Below, piece by piece: positions 13,977-21,895 of a stretch of DNA of 25,201 nt (position 1 is its first letter; each line of letters opens with the position of its first letter). This DNA comes from JBOHWJ01 sp050736615 (GTDB lineage: Bacteria; Desulfobacterota; Binatia; Binatales; Binataceae). The notes under the pieces are model-generated. The model had not been told where the DNA came from and did no database searches. It worked only from the letters and a program-made list of their open reading frames with translations. The position numbers were made by a program, and so were the translations under genes. The stretch lies in assembly GCA_050736615.1 (NCBI GenBank), contig JBOHWL010000056.1, positions 1 to 25,201 on the forward strand. The letters run 5' to 3'.

Positions 13977-15200
13977 ATGGCTGCTCAAGCTCAGTCGGCG
14001 ATGTTGTCCGGATGCCGCGTGCTCGATTTCACCCAGTATCTTGCCGGCCCAACGGTTACCCGGCTGATGGCCGAGATGGGTGCCGATATTATCAAAATCG
14101 AGCTGGCACCCATGGGCGATCCGTCGCGCTTGCTGCCGACGATCAAGAACGGCCGTTCGGGCTATTTCGTCCAACAGAATCGCGGCAAGAAAAGTCTTTG
14201 CCTGGACCTCAATCAGCCGCAATCGCTCGACATTCTCCGCGAATTGGTAACCAAGGTTGACATTGTAGTGGAGAACTTCGGCCCGGGCGTGATGCACAAG
14301 CGCGGACTCGATTACGACTCGCTCAAAAAAATCAATTCACGGCTGATCATGGCCTCGCTCTCAGCCTTCGGGCGCAATAGTCCGCTGGCTCATAAAACCG
14401 GCTATGACATGATCGCGCAAGCCTTTTCCGGATTCATGCATATGACCGGCGAGCCCGACGGAAATCCCACCTTTGTCGGCATCGGCGTCGCCGACGTCGG
14501 CACTGGAGTGCATGTGTTCGCGGCCATTGGCTACGCCCTCTACCATCGCGAAAAGACCGGTATCGGCCAATACCTGGATATCGCGATGGTCGATACGCTC
14601 TATCACATGCACGACTTTGGGTTGCAAAGCCATTCGCTAACCGGCGGCGAGTTCATCCCGTGGCGAATGGGCCGTTATCACAATCAGATTTGTCCGGCCG
14701 GCGTGTATCACGGACCGCAAGGGTGGATTTTCATCCTGGTACTCGATCGCCAGTGGGAATACTTGGTGAGCGCGATGAAGCGGCCCGAGCTGCGCGCCGA
14801 CCCACGCTTTGCGACCGGAGCCGATCGCGCCAAAAACCGCGATGAGTTGAACGCGCTAGTCGAACAATGGCTGGCGTCATTTCCCACCGATGAAGCCGCG
14901 CTGAAGGTGCTCGAAGAAAATCGCATCGCCTGCGCTCCGGTGCTCTCAGTCACCGACACCATCAACCATCCGTATTTCAAAGCGCGCGAGATGGTTCGCG
15001 TCGTGCCCGATCCCATTCTGGGCGAAGTTATGATCCCAGGCTTTCCATTGAAGTTTTCCGCCTATCCGCAATTGCTCGAGATTCAGGCCCCGTTGCTTGG
15101 CGAACATGGCCCACAGGTGCTCAGCGAAGTCCTCGGCTACAGCAATGACCGCATCGCGAGTTTGCGCGCGGCCGGGGTGCTTTACCAGGAAGATCGTTAA
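13977..15200 (+). CDS. CaiB/BaiF family (family III) CoA-transferase
   Basis: A 407-aa enzyme that moves CoA between an acyl-CoA and a free carboxylic acid through aspartyl-CoA thioester chemistry. The start ATG 13977 follows ACGGAGG. Family features are VLDFTQYLAGPTVTRLMAEM and GADIIKIE at the N-terminus, LDLNQPQ, then VVENFGPGVMHKRGLDYDSL, and ASLSAFG followed by TGYDMIAQAFSGFMHMTG. The catalytic aspartate is Asp173 in VADVGTG. The substrate-binding C-terminal part follows, with CAPVLSVTDTINHPYFKARE as in other members. It stands alone. With the acyl-CoA dehydrogenase at 1161 it suggests activation and breakdown of carboxylic acids; the actual acid is not predictable. Confidence 0.95.
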   Translation: MAAQAQSAMLSGCRVLDFTQYLAGPTVTRLMAEMGADIIKIELAPMGDPSRLLPTIKNGRSGYFVQQNRGKKSLCLDLNQPQSLDILRELVTKVDIVVENFGPGVMHKRGLDYDSLKKINSRLIMASLSAFGRNSPLAHKTGYDMIAQAFSGFMHMTGEPDGNPTFVGIGVADVGTGVHVFAAIGYALYHREKTGIGQYLDIAMVDTLYHMHDFGLQSHSLTGGEFIPWRMGRYHNQICPAGVYHGPQGWIFILVLDRQWEYLVSAMKRPELRADPRFATGADRAKNRDELNALVEQWLASFPTDEAALKVLEENRIACAPVLSVTDTINHPYFKAREMVRVVPDPILGEVMIPGFPLKFSAYPQLLEIQAPLLGEHGPQVLSEVLGYSNDRIASLRAAGVLYQEDR

Positions 15201-15506
15201 AAATTCGAGCCACTCACGGCCACGTCCAGCAGAGGTGGAGAATCGGTGTCGCGCGGATGCTTCGGCAATCCCGCGTATCCGAATAGTGCCGGACCTGTCG
15301 CCAAGCAAGTCCTCAAACGGGCTTAAGTCAATTTCCTGCTCCTTTTCGTCTTCTCTTCGGTTCTAGCGTATGGGTCGGCATTTTTCGGGCAACCTGTTTT
15401 CGCCTTGATGCCAAAATGGGCTAGTAATTGCGCTCAAACAGGCCTATGTAGATTATGGATGTTTATAGCGACAAATCTTTGGCACCAAGTTTTTCTGAGC
15501 GCTTAG
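15201..15506. other. 306-base intergenic stretch
   Basis: No gene and no repeat recognised. A weak promoter-like pair TTGCGC (15428-15433) and GATTAT (15451-15456), 17 bases apart, lies about 50 bases before the WecA-like gene. Both boxes match consensus poorly. Confidence 0.3.
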
Positions 15507-17339
15507 ATGAAGACCGAAGCCTGTTTACTCGCAGCCATACCCAGCTTTGCCTTCATCATCGCTATAGGTAGCCTGCCGCTGGTTGAAAGGCTGTCGCTGC
15601 GCTTTCACGTGGTGGCGCCACCCTACGCCGACGCGCAACGCCATGTTCAAATTCCGCTGTTGGGTGGCGCGGCGATCACCGCCGCGGTAATCGCCGCGAT
15701 GGCGGCGGCGCGCGCGTTGCCGTTTTGGCTGTTGATGGGGGTAGCGGGTCTGTTCGCGCTCGGGGTGATCGACGACGCCATCGCGTTGCCCCCGCTCAAG
15801 AAATTCGCCGGCCAGCTAATCATCATCGTGGCGGTAGTCTGGATGGCTCCGGGCTTTGGGCTTGCTCCCTGGTTACTCGGCGGTGGTTTGGCAGTCTTTT
15901 GGCTGCTCTCGACCGTCAATGCCTGCAATCTGATCGACGGTCTCGATGGATTAGCAGGCGGCATCGGCGTCGTCGCCGCGCTCGTCACTGCCGTTATTGG
16001 CTTGCTCCATCACGATCGGACCTTGACCTATCAAAGTCTGGCGATTGCCGGCGCGTTGAGTGGTTTTCTCCTCTACAATTTCCACCCCGCATCGGTCTTC
16101 ATGGGCGATTGCGGTGCGCTACCGTTGGGTCTGTTGCTCGGCGTGGTGGCGATGCGCGCCGGGGGGCTGGCGGCGGCCAACTCACGTCTATTGCGCTATG
16201 TCGTGCCGATTCTGATTGTGATGGTGCCCCTGCTCGATACCGCGATTGTCAGTGTAAGCCGTCTGGCGACGGCAACGCCGGTATCGCGCCGCGGCCTCGA
16301 CCATTCACATCATCGGTTGCTGTTGCTGGGTCTGGGACATCGGCGAGCAGTCGTGCTGTGCTGGAGTGTCGCGCTGGCGGCCGGATTGTGCGCCCTGGCA
16401 CTGGCGATGATGCCGCACGCGCTGGCCTTGGCGGTGCTGCCCTTTGTCGCGCTTGGATTCGCGCTGATCGGCCTATTCATGATTGACCTGACCTTCGATG
16501 CCGATCCGCCGGGAGTCGCCTACGGACGTCTGCGCGGTTTGCCCCGTTTCATTCTGAGCCTCGGTTACAAGCGCCGCGTCGCCGAAGCGGTGCTGGACCT
16601 GGCGTTGATTGTGGCGGCATATTTTGGCGCTTTTCTGATCTTCTGGAACTTCACGGTCAATGATGCGCGGATGGAAGCGTTGCTGCCGAGCCTCCCGGTG
16701 GTGATTGTGGCCAGTTACGCGGCTTTCGCGATTGCCGGCGTCTATCACGGCATCTGGCGCTACGCGGGCATCGCCGACGCGATGCGATTTGCCAACGGCG
16801 CGGTGCTGGCTGGCATCCTGGTAGTATTGGCCTCGCTGTTCCTGCCTATCAATCCACCCAGTTCGGTCACGGTGTTGTTCGTGATTCTGCTGCTGAACCT
16901 ACTCTTGGCCAGCCGCCTCTCGTTTCGCGCGCTGCGCCGCAGCCTGGCGCTTTTAGCCACGCCGGGAGAACGCGTGGTGATAATCGGAGCTGGGGAAACC
17001 GCCGAAGCCGCCGCGCGCTTCGTCTCGTCGGGAAGAAACCCAAGTCCGCGGCTCGTCGGGTTTATCGATGACGACACTTTCAAACTCGGCAAACTGATGC
17101 ATGGCTATCGTGTGTTAGGCACGTTCGACCAGCTTGAGCGGATTTATTCGGAGCACGGCTTCCGCCAGATTTTGATCGCCACCGAGAGCCTGCCGCGTGA
17201 GCGGCTTGCCTTGATCTGGGGCTTTGCCAATCTTCATCGCCTGGTGATCAAGCGCTTTTCCATCCGGGTGAACGAAGTCGGGATGGTGCCGGAGGGTAGT
17301 GCGCTGAGCGAACCGGCGTCCGGACAGGTCGTGGCATAA
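15507..17339 (+). CDS. WecA/MraY-like sugar-1-phosphate transferase fused to a CapD/WbpM-type membrane and Rossmann half
   Basis: A 610-aa membrane protein in two parts. Residues about 1-330 form a polyprenyl-phosphate N-acetylhexosamine-1-phosphate transferase (WecA type). It has ALGVIDDAIALPPLKKFAGQ (Asp89-Asp90), NACNLIDGLDGLAGG (138-152), FMGDCGALPLG and the HxH-like DHSHHRLL. It would start glycan assembly on undecaprenyl phosphate. Residues about 350-600 look like the front half of a WbpM/CapD-type protein: four membrane helices with GVYHGIWRYAGIADAMRFAN, then a Rossmann fold (RVVIIGAGETAEAAARF, LVGFIDDD, YRVLGTFDQLERI). The catalytic nucleotide-sugar epimerase/dehydratase domain that normally follows is absent, and the protein ends after FSIRVNEVGMVPEGS. 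It leads a run with the cupin and gmd genes. The start ATG has no strong Shine-Dalgarno. Confidence 0.9.
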   Translation: MKTEACLLAAIPSFAFIIAIGSLPLVERLSLRFHVVAPPYADAQRHVQIPLLGGAAITAAVIAAMAAARALPFWLLMGVAGLFALGVIDDAIALPPLKKFAGQLIIIVAVVWMAPGFGLAPWLLGGGLAVFWLLSTVNACNLIDGLDGLAGGIGVVAALVTAVIGLLHHDRTLTYQSLAIAGALSGFLLYNFHPASVFMGDCGALPLGLLLGVVAMRAGGLAAANSRLLRYVVPILIVMVPLLDTAIVSVSRLATATPVSRRGLDHSHHRLLLLGLGHRRAVVLCWSVALAAGLCALALAMMPHALALAVLPFVALGFALIGLFMIDLTFDADPPGVAYGRLRGLPRFILSLGYKRRVAEAVLDLALIVAAYFGAFLIFWNFTVNDARMEALLPSLPVVIVASYAAFAIAGVYHGIWRYAGIADAMRFANGAVLAGILVVLASLFLPINPPSSVTVLFVILLLNLLLASRLSFRALRRSLALLATPGERVVIIGAGETAEAAARFVSSGRNPSPRLVGFIDDDTFKLGKLMHGYRVLGTFDQLERIYSEHGFRQILIATESLPRERLALIWGFANLHRLVIKRFSIRVNEVGMVPEGSALSEPASGQVVA

Positions 17340-17417
17340 AGCCGCGCGCTCGCATAATCTTGATGCAAATTGGGCCGCCTTGTGAAAGAGGCGGAGATAG
17401 CGTCTCCTTGCTTGGAT

Positions 17418-17789
17418 ATGAATGAAACAATTCGACCACGCCAACCGATAAAGATCGTACCCAAGGGATGGGGCAGGGAAGTCTGGATCGCGAACGGCGA
17501 GCTGTATTGCGGGAAAATTCTCGAAATCCGCAAAGGCAAACGTTGCTCACTGCACTTCCATAAGCTCAAGAGCGAGTCGTTCTATCTGCGCAGCGGACGG
17601 CTCCTGGTGCGGATCAAGCAATCGCCTGAAGCGGAGGCGCTCGAGGAGTTTGAGCTTGGTCCGGGCCAGTGCATGGACGTTCCGACCGGCCTGGTTCATC
17701 AGATGGAGGCGCTGGAAGACGCCGAATTGTACGAATTCTCGACCCAGCATTTCGACAGCGACTCGCATCGCTTAATCCGCGGCGATTGA
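17418..17789 (+). CDS. cupin-domain protein (mannose-6-phosphate isomerase-like)
   Basis: A 123-aa single-cupin protein. The first cupin motif is in KGKRCSLHFHKLKSESFYL (two His plus Glu as likely metal ligands), and the second in GPGQCMDVPTGLVHQMEALE (His). The opening KIVPKGWGREVWIANGE is typical of the small cupins related to the C-terminal part of mannose-6-phosphate isomerase/mannose-1-phosphate guanylyltransferase. ATG 17418 was chosen; earlier TTG 17370 or GTG 17382 in the same frame would add up to 16 residues, and no start has a clear ribosome-binding site. It lies 78 bases after the WecA-like fusion and before gmd, so a role in GDP-mannose or other sugar-nucleotide supply is likely but unproven. 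Confidence 0.85.
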   Translation: MNETIRPRQPIKIVPKGWGREVWIANGELYCGKILEIRKGKRCSLHFHKLKSESFYLRSGRLLVRIKQSPEAEALEEFELGPGQCMDVPTGLVHQMEALEDAELYEFSTQHFDSDSHRLIRGD

Positions 17790-18112
17790 ACCCTCTAGCG
17801 GAGCCGCAGGCGGAGCGAGCACGTCGGTAGAGCGAAGCGAAACGAGCAGGCGAACTTGACCGTGGCGCAGGCTCGCGGACTCGCCCGCGCCACGCAGTTG
17901 CGTTAAGGACGGATAGTCTGCGGCGTGCGTTCAGAATCCCGGCCCGACCGACGCGGATTTCCAAGCAACGGAGACGCGCGGGGTCGCATCTTTGGATATG
18001 CGGCAACTGAAGGTTCGCCCAGTTATGGCGTACGCGGCCGGCTGTTATGCTTTAGTTGTAGCTCAGCGCCGGTTTTGTGCGCGCTCGAGCGGTGGCGGAG
18101 GGCTTGAGAACT
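17790..18112. repeat. intergenic stretch with dispersed repeat copy
   Basis: At 17795-17856 a copy of the dispersed repeat shares CTAGCG-AGCCGCAGGCG and GAGCAGGCGA with the copy at 21423. Next to it GTGGCG (17862-17867) and CGCCAC (17888-17893) can form a stem. Nothing else is recognised up to the gmd ribosome-binding site (GGAGG near 18097). Confidence 0.6.
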
Positions 18113-19129
18113 ATGGACAAAGTCGCCCTGATTACAGGTGTTACCGGCCAGGACGGCTCGTATCTGGCCGAGTTGCTGCTCAACCGGGGCTATCGCGTGC
18201 ACGGGATCGTGCGGCGCACCTCGAGTTTTGCGACCGGCCGCATCGACCATCTGCGCAAGGGCTTTCCGACCGACCGCTCGGGCCTGCAATTGCACTATGG
18301 CGACCTCGGCGACGCCACCGGCCTGCGGCGTATCCTGGAGCTGACGCGGCCCGACGAGGTGTACAATCTGGCCGCGCAATCGCACGTGCGCATTTCCTTT
18401 GACCAGCCCGAATATACCGCCGACGTGGTGGGGCTCGGTGCTTTGCGCCTGCTCGAAACGATTCGCGACCATAATCAGCGCCACGGCCGCAATGTGCGCT
18501 ACTACCAGGCGGGGTCATCCGAAATGTTCGGCCGGGTGGCCGAAACCCCGCAGCGCGAGAGTACGCCGTTTCATCCGCGCAGCCCGTACGCCTGTGCCAA
18601 ATGTTACGCGCATTGGCAGACGGTGAATTACCGCGAGGCTTACGGCCTGTTTGCCAGCAACGGCATCCTGTTCAATCACGAATCGCCCCGGCGCGGCGAA
18701 AATTTCGTCACCCGCAAAATCACCCGCAGCGCCACCCGCATCAAGCTCGGCCTGCAGGATCGACTCGCGCTGGGCAATCTCGACGCCCGCCGCGATTGGG
18801 GTTTCGCCGGCGATTACGTCGAGGCGATGTGGCTGATGATGCAACAGGAGCAGCCCGGCGACTACGTGGTCGCGACTGGCGAAAGCCATTCAGTCCAGGA
18901 ATTCCTTGAGCGGGTGTTCGAAAAACTTGAGCTCGACTGGCGCAAATACGTGGTCACCGATCCGCGTCATCTGCGCCCTTCGGAAGTGGACCTCCTGGTG
19001 GGGGATTCGAGCAAGGCGCGGCGGCAGCTCAACTGGCAGCCCAAGGTCGGCTTTGCGGAGTTGATTGAACTGATGGTGAACGCGGATCTGGAACTGGGCG
19101 AACGCGAAAAGCGCAGCCTCGGCCGCTAA
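18113..19129 (+). CDS. gmd: GDP-mannose 4,6-dehydratase
   Basis: A 338-aa NADP-dependent enzyme that makes GDP-4-keto-6-deoxymannose, the precursor of GDP-fucose, GDP-rhamnose and related sugars. The cofactor loop is ITGVTGQDGSYLAELLL (7-23), and the substrate/NADP region VRRTSSFATGRIDHL follows. Catalytic residues fit Ser135-x-Glu137 (GSSEMFG), Tyr159 and Lys163 (YACAKCYAHW). Further hallmarks are NHESPRRGENFVTRKITR, RDWGFAGDYVEAMW and RPSEVDLLVGDSSKA. Length matches the family. Ser135 stands where Thr is usual. ATG 18113 follows GGAGG. No GDP-fucose synthase or Rmd gene is next to it in the window, so the final sugar is open. Confidence 0.96.
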   Translation: MDKVALITGVTGQDGSYLAELLLNRGYRVHGIVRRTSSFATGRIDHLRKGFPTDRSGLQLHYGDLGDATGLRRILELTRPDEVYNLAAQSHVRISFDQPEYTADVVGLGALRLLETIRDHNQRHGRNVRYYQAGSSEMFGRVAETPQRESTPFHPRSPYACAKCYAHWQTVNYREAYGLFASNGILFNHESPRRGENFVTRKITRSATRIKLGLQDRLALGNLDARRDWGFAGDYVEAMWLMMQQEQPGDYVVATGESHSVQEFLERVFEKLELDWRKYVVTDPRHLRPSEVDLLVGDSSKARRQLNWQPKVGFAELIELMVNADLELGEREKRSLGR

Positions 19130-19181
19130 GGAAGTTTCACCAGCCTGCTCGCGCAATCCTGAATCCCACGACGCGGCGATT

Positions 19182-20201
19182 TCAATTCGCGAAATTCGGC
19201 ATCACCGCTTTGGCGAACAGTTCCAGCGAACGCGTGGCGAGCGCCGGGTCCATGCCGGGAAGCTGCGAAGCCATCACGAAATCGGTGCAGGCACATCCCG
19301 TGCGGAATTCCTCGAACTTTCTCACGACCTGATCCGGCGTGCCGATCATCAAGCCTTGGGCAAGTGGCGACTCGCGTAGTTCCGTAGGCGACGAAACCCG
19401 CCACACCTCCTGGTCGCCGGCGGCGTCGTTGGCTTCAGCCAGCCAGTGATCATAATGCGTCATCATGTAATGGAGATGCGGCGCGGCTTCCTCCCACGCC
19501 TGATCGGCGTTGCGTGCCACGTGCACCGCGCGCAATTGGGCGATATTGAAGTGGTGCGGGTCGCGTCCGGACTTGCGCAACGCCGCCTGGTAGGGGACCG
19601 CCGGGTCGGGCCCGAGGGTTGCCAGCAAATGGAAGCCCATCCGCGCCGCCCGTTCGGTGGCCTTCGCGGTCCGGCATCCAATCCAGATCGGCGGCCCACC
19701 CGGTTGCACTGGCCGCGGATAAAGCGTCATCGCGCTCACGCGGTTGTATTTGCCCTCGAAGGTTACCTCTTTTTCCTTGAACAGGCGATCGATCAATTCA
19801 ATCCCTTCGGCCAGACGCGCCGAGCGTTCTCCACGCGGAATATTGAGCGCCGCGAACTCTTCCGCGCGATAGCCCTGGCCGACGCCGAGGTCGAAGCGTC
19901 CGCCCGACAGGATATCGACACTGATCGCGTCCTCCGCCACGCGCACGGCGTTGTGAAAAGGCAAGAGCAGGACGAAGGTGGCGATGCGGATGCGGCTGGT
20001 GCGGACGGCAATCGCGGCCGCCAGCGGCAAGACCGATGGATTGTAGCCGTCGTCGACGAAATGGTGCTCCGTGAGCCACACGCTGTCGTAGCCAAGTTCC
20101 TCGAGCCGTTCGATTTCGTCCAGATGCGCCTTGTATAAGGCCGGCACCGGCCGCCGCCATGGCGTGGGATTGCGGAAATCGAACATTACGCCAAATCTCA
20201 T
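19182..20201 (-). CDS. LLM-class flavin-dependent oxidoreductase (second paralogue)
   Basis: A 339-aa luciferase-like TIM-barrel protein. It has FDFRNPTPWRRPV at the start, then LGYDSVWLTEHHFVDDGYNP, IATFVLLLPFHNAVRVAEDA, GGRFDLGVGQGYRAEEFAAL and FEGKYNRV. It ends LPGMDPALATRSLELFAK. It is related along its whole length to the protein at 4100-5113. ATG 20201 is chosen by comparison with that protein; the much longer open frame upstream (to 20627) has no family similarity. It stands alone and faces gmd. It uses FMN or F420; substrate unknown. Confidence 0.92.
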   Translation of the reverse strand: MRFGVMFDFRNPTPWRRPVPALYKAHLDEIERLEELGYDSVWLTEHHFVDDGYNPSVLPLAAAIAVRTSRIRIATFVLLLPFHNAVRVAEDAISVDILSGGRFDLGVGQGYRAEEFAALNIPRGERSARLAEGIELIDRLFKEKEVTFEGKYNRVSAMTLYPRPVQPGGPPIWIGCRTAKATERAARMGFHLLATLGPDPAVPYQAALRKSGRDPHHFNIAQLRAVHVARNADQAWEEAAPHLHYMMTHYDHWLAEANDAAGDQEVWRVSSPTELRESPLAQGLMIGTPDQVVRKFEEFRTGCACTDFVMASQLPGMDPALATRSLELFAKAVMPNFAN

Positions 20202-20244
20202 GATGCGCCGCTCCGCCTGAAACGCTTTGCAAAGGTTAGCCGCG

Positions 20245-20397
20245 ATGGTTGACACCATCAGCCGCAAAATTCGACACGAATCTCCACCTGAAAACCGGGC
20301 CGTCGTCCAGTCCCAAACGGCGACGTTAGCGCCGACTCCGAATCTGCGCTCGCTCAAGGCTAACTTCAAGAAGATCCTCGCCGGGCTGCCGCGATAA
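20245..20397 (+). CDS. possible 50-aa small protein
   Basis: ATG 20245 to TAA 20395-20397, with AAAGG about 9 bases upstream. The product is hydrophilic and basic towards the end (LRSLKANFKKILAGLPR). It lies in the 315-base gap between the divergent flavin oxidoreductase and Smr genes. No family recognised and codon evidence is weak; it may be chance. The rest of the gap holds only a TAGAAT box (20489-20494) before the Smr gene. Confidence 0.25.
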   Translation: MVDTISRKIRHESPPENRAVVQSQTATLAPTPNLRSLKANFKKILAGLPR

Positions 20398-20516
20398 TCC
20401 AATTTCGCCGCCCGCAAGTGTTGATTCGATCCGGTCCTTTCCGATGCACGGCTTTTGAAAAAGCGGTTCTTTTCGCCGGCGCATCGCGTAGAATCGACGT
20501 GTGCCGGTTCTTCCCG

Positions 20517-21299
20517 ATGGCCAGGAAACGAAAATCCACGTCTCACCGCGAGGAGCCCGAGACGGAGACCTCCAAGCCGGTCTTCGCCTCGCCGTTCAAG
20601 GACCTCAAAAAGCTGTTGGCGCGCCATGATGCCGTCAGGAGCGCAAAGCCGGCGGCCACGCCCATACGAGCGGCACCGGCGACGGCGGCGTCATCGGCAA
20701 GCCCCGCCGATGCGGAAGTGGACGACGACCAGGCGATGGCGCGGGCTTTTATCGGCGTGCGGCCACTGGAAACCTCACGCGCCTTGCGCATCGCGGCTGA
20801 GCCCAAGACAAAACGCGACATCGTTAGCGAGGACGCCGAGGTTATCGCCGAGTTGTCCGACTTGGTGTCGGGTCAGGGACCGTTCGAGCTGACCGAGACC
20901 GACGAGTACCTCGAAGGTGCGCGCGTTGGCCTCGACCCACGGCTGGTGACCCGCTTGCGGCGCGGCGAATTTTCCATCCAAGGGCATCTCGACCTCCACG
21001 GCATGACGCAAATCGATGCCAAAGAAGCCCTCACTGCTTTTATTCTCGAGGCCGTGCGCAAAGGCCATCGCGCGGTCCTGGTGGTCCATGGGCGTGGCCT
21101 GCGCTCACCAGGCGGACAGCCGGTACTTAAGCATGCGGCCGCTCAATGGCTTTCGCATGGCACGATTGGCGGCTACGTGCTGGCATTCACCACCGCGCGC
21201 CCCAACGACGGTGGCGCGGGAGCGGTAGGCGTGTTGTTGCGGCGCGAGCGGCGGCGCGCGAAATTCGACGTGCTGCGCGGCACCCACCGCCGCGACTGA
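20517..21299 (+). CDS. Smr-domain protein
   Basis: A 260-aa cytoplasmic protein. The first about 75 residues are charged and probably disordered (MARKRKSTSHREEPETETSK, then an Ala/Pro-rich linker). The C-terminal Smr (small MutS-related) domain spans about 155-250: LDLHGMTQIDAKEALTAFIL (158-177), VLVVHGRGLRSPGGQPVLK with HGRG at 191-194, and the end block FTTARPNDGGAGAVGVLLRR. Smr domains are DNA/RNA nicking nucleases; E. coli SmrA/SmrB are stand-alone examples of similar layout, and SmrB rescues collided ribosomes. Whether this acts on DNA or RNA is not decidable. ATG 20517 lacks a good Shine-Dalgarno; a start further up would add unsupported sequence. Confidence 0.9.
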   Translation: MARKRKSTSHREEPETETSKPVFASPFKDLKKLLARHDAVRSAKPAATPIRAAPATAASSASPADAEVDDDQAMARAFIGVRPLETSRALRIAAEPKTKRDIVSEDAEVIAELSDLVSGQGPFELTETDEYLEGARVGLDPRLVTRLRRGEFSIQGHLDLHGMTQIDAKEALTAFILEAVRKGHRAVLVVHGRGLRSPGGQPVLKHAAAQWLSHGTIGGYVLAFTTARPNDGGAGAVGVLLRRERRRAKFDVLRGTHRRD

Positions 21300-21895
21300 G
21301 CCAGCAGCCGGCGCTAGTGTGGCGTCCCGTAAATACCTTGGCGCAGTGTGAATAAGTCATCCTGAGAGTCAGTGATTTTTGTGATCGCGCACTCCGCGGG
21401 TAATCGGGATTTCGCGCCTTTTTGTCATTCCGAACGCACTAGCGCAGCCGCAGGCGAAGTGAGCACGCCAGTTGAGCGAAGCAGGACGAGCAGGCGAGTC
21501 TGCGAGCTGCGTTCAAAGTAGGGCTACCGGAGTCGAGGACTCTTGTGTCTTGGTTGGGTGGGGGGTTGCGTGTAAACACGGGCGCGGCAGCCTGCGGCAA
21601 TAATCGATCTCTTTCGTCTGGAAAATCGCACACTCTCAAGAGTGTGTGAAGATTTTGTTTTTCTGTCATTCCGAGCACAGCGAGGAATCCCGGATCTTTC
21701 TGCTTTTCCTTGTGTTTTTTCGGGATTCTTCACTAAATCTAAACGCACGTCGCAGACTCCTTTGCTCGCTCCGCCTCCGCTGTCGGCAGACTCCGTTCAG
21801 AATGACAAAAATTCACAGACTCTGAGGACGAAAGGCGCTTGGCTCAATCATTGATCGCCAGCCCTTCCGCATTCCCTCTTCGCTGCAACCGGGAA
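21300..21895. repeat. repeat-filled intergenic region with nested inverted repeats
   Basis: No gene is supported in these 596 bases. In order: a 24-base end sequence CTAGTGTGGCGTCCCG-TAAATACC at 21314-21337, the same as the ends of the element at 22662-22956; an outer inverted pair at 21361-21382 and 21805-21827 (CCTGAGAGTC... / ...GACTCTGAGG); a dispersed repeat copy at 21423-21513; a hairpin at 21622-21656; and a second unit bounded by TGTCATTCCGAG (21664-21675) and TTCAGAATGACA (21797-21808). Confidence 0.65.
21622..21656 (+). terminator. terminator-like hairpin
   Basis: Inner perfect stem CACACTCT/AGAGTGTG with a 2-base CA tip, outer stem AAAATC/GATTTT, followed by GTTTTTCT. The shape and T-run fit intrinsic termination of plus-strand transcripts leaving the Smr gene 320 bases upstream. 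It lies inside the repeat region, so it could instead be a repeat structure. Confidence 0.4.

Noticed and set aside
18055..18066. tRNA-like GTAGCTCAG block
   Set aside because: No matching acceptor stem, anticodon arm or T-loop sequence around it; it falls in the leader of gmd.
20202..20627. N-terminal extension of the second flavin oxidoreductase (481-aa frame)
   Set aside because: Residues before MRFGVMFDFRNP have no similarity to the paralogue and overlap the Smr gene on the other strand.
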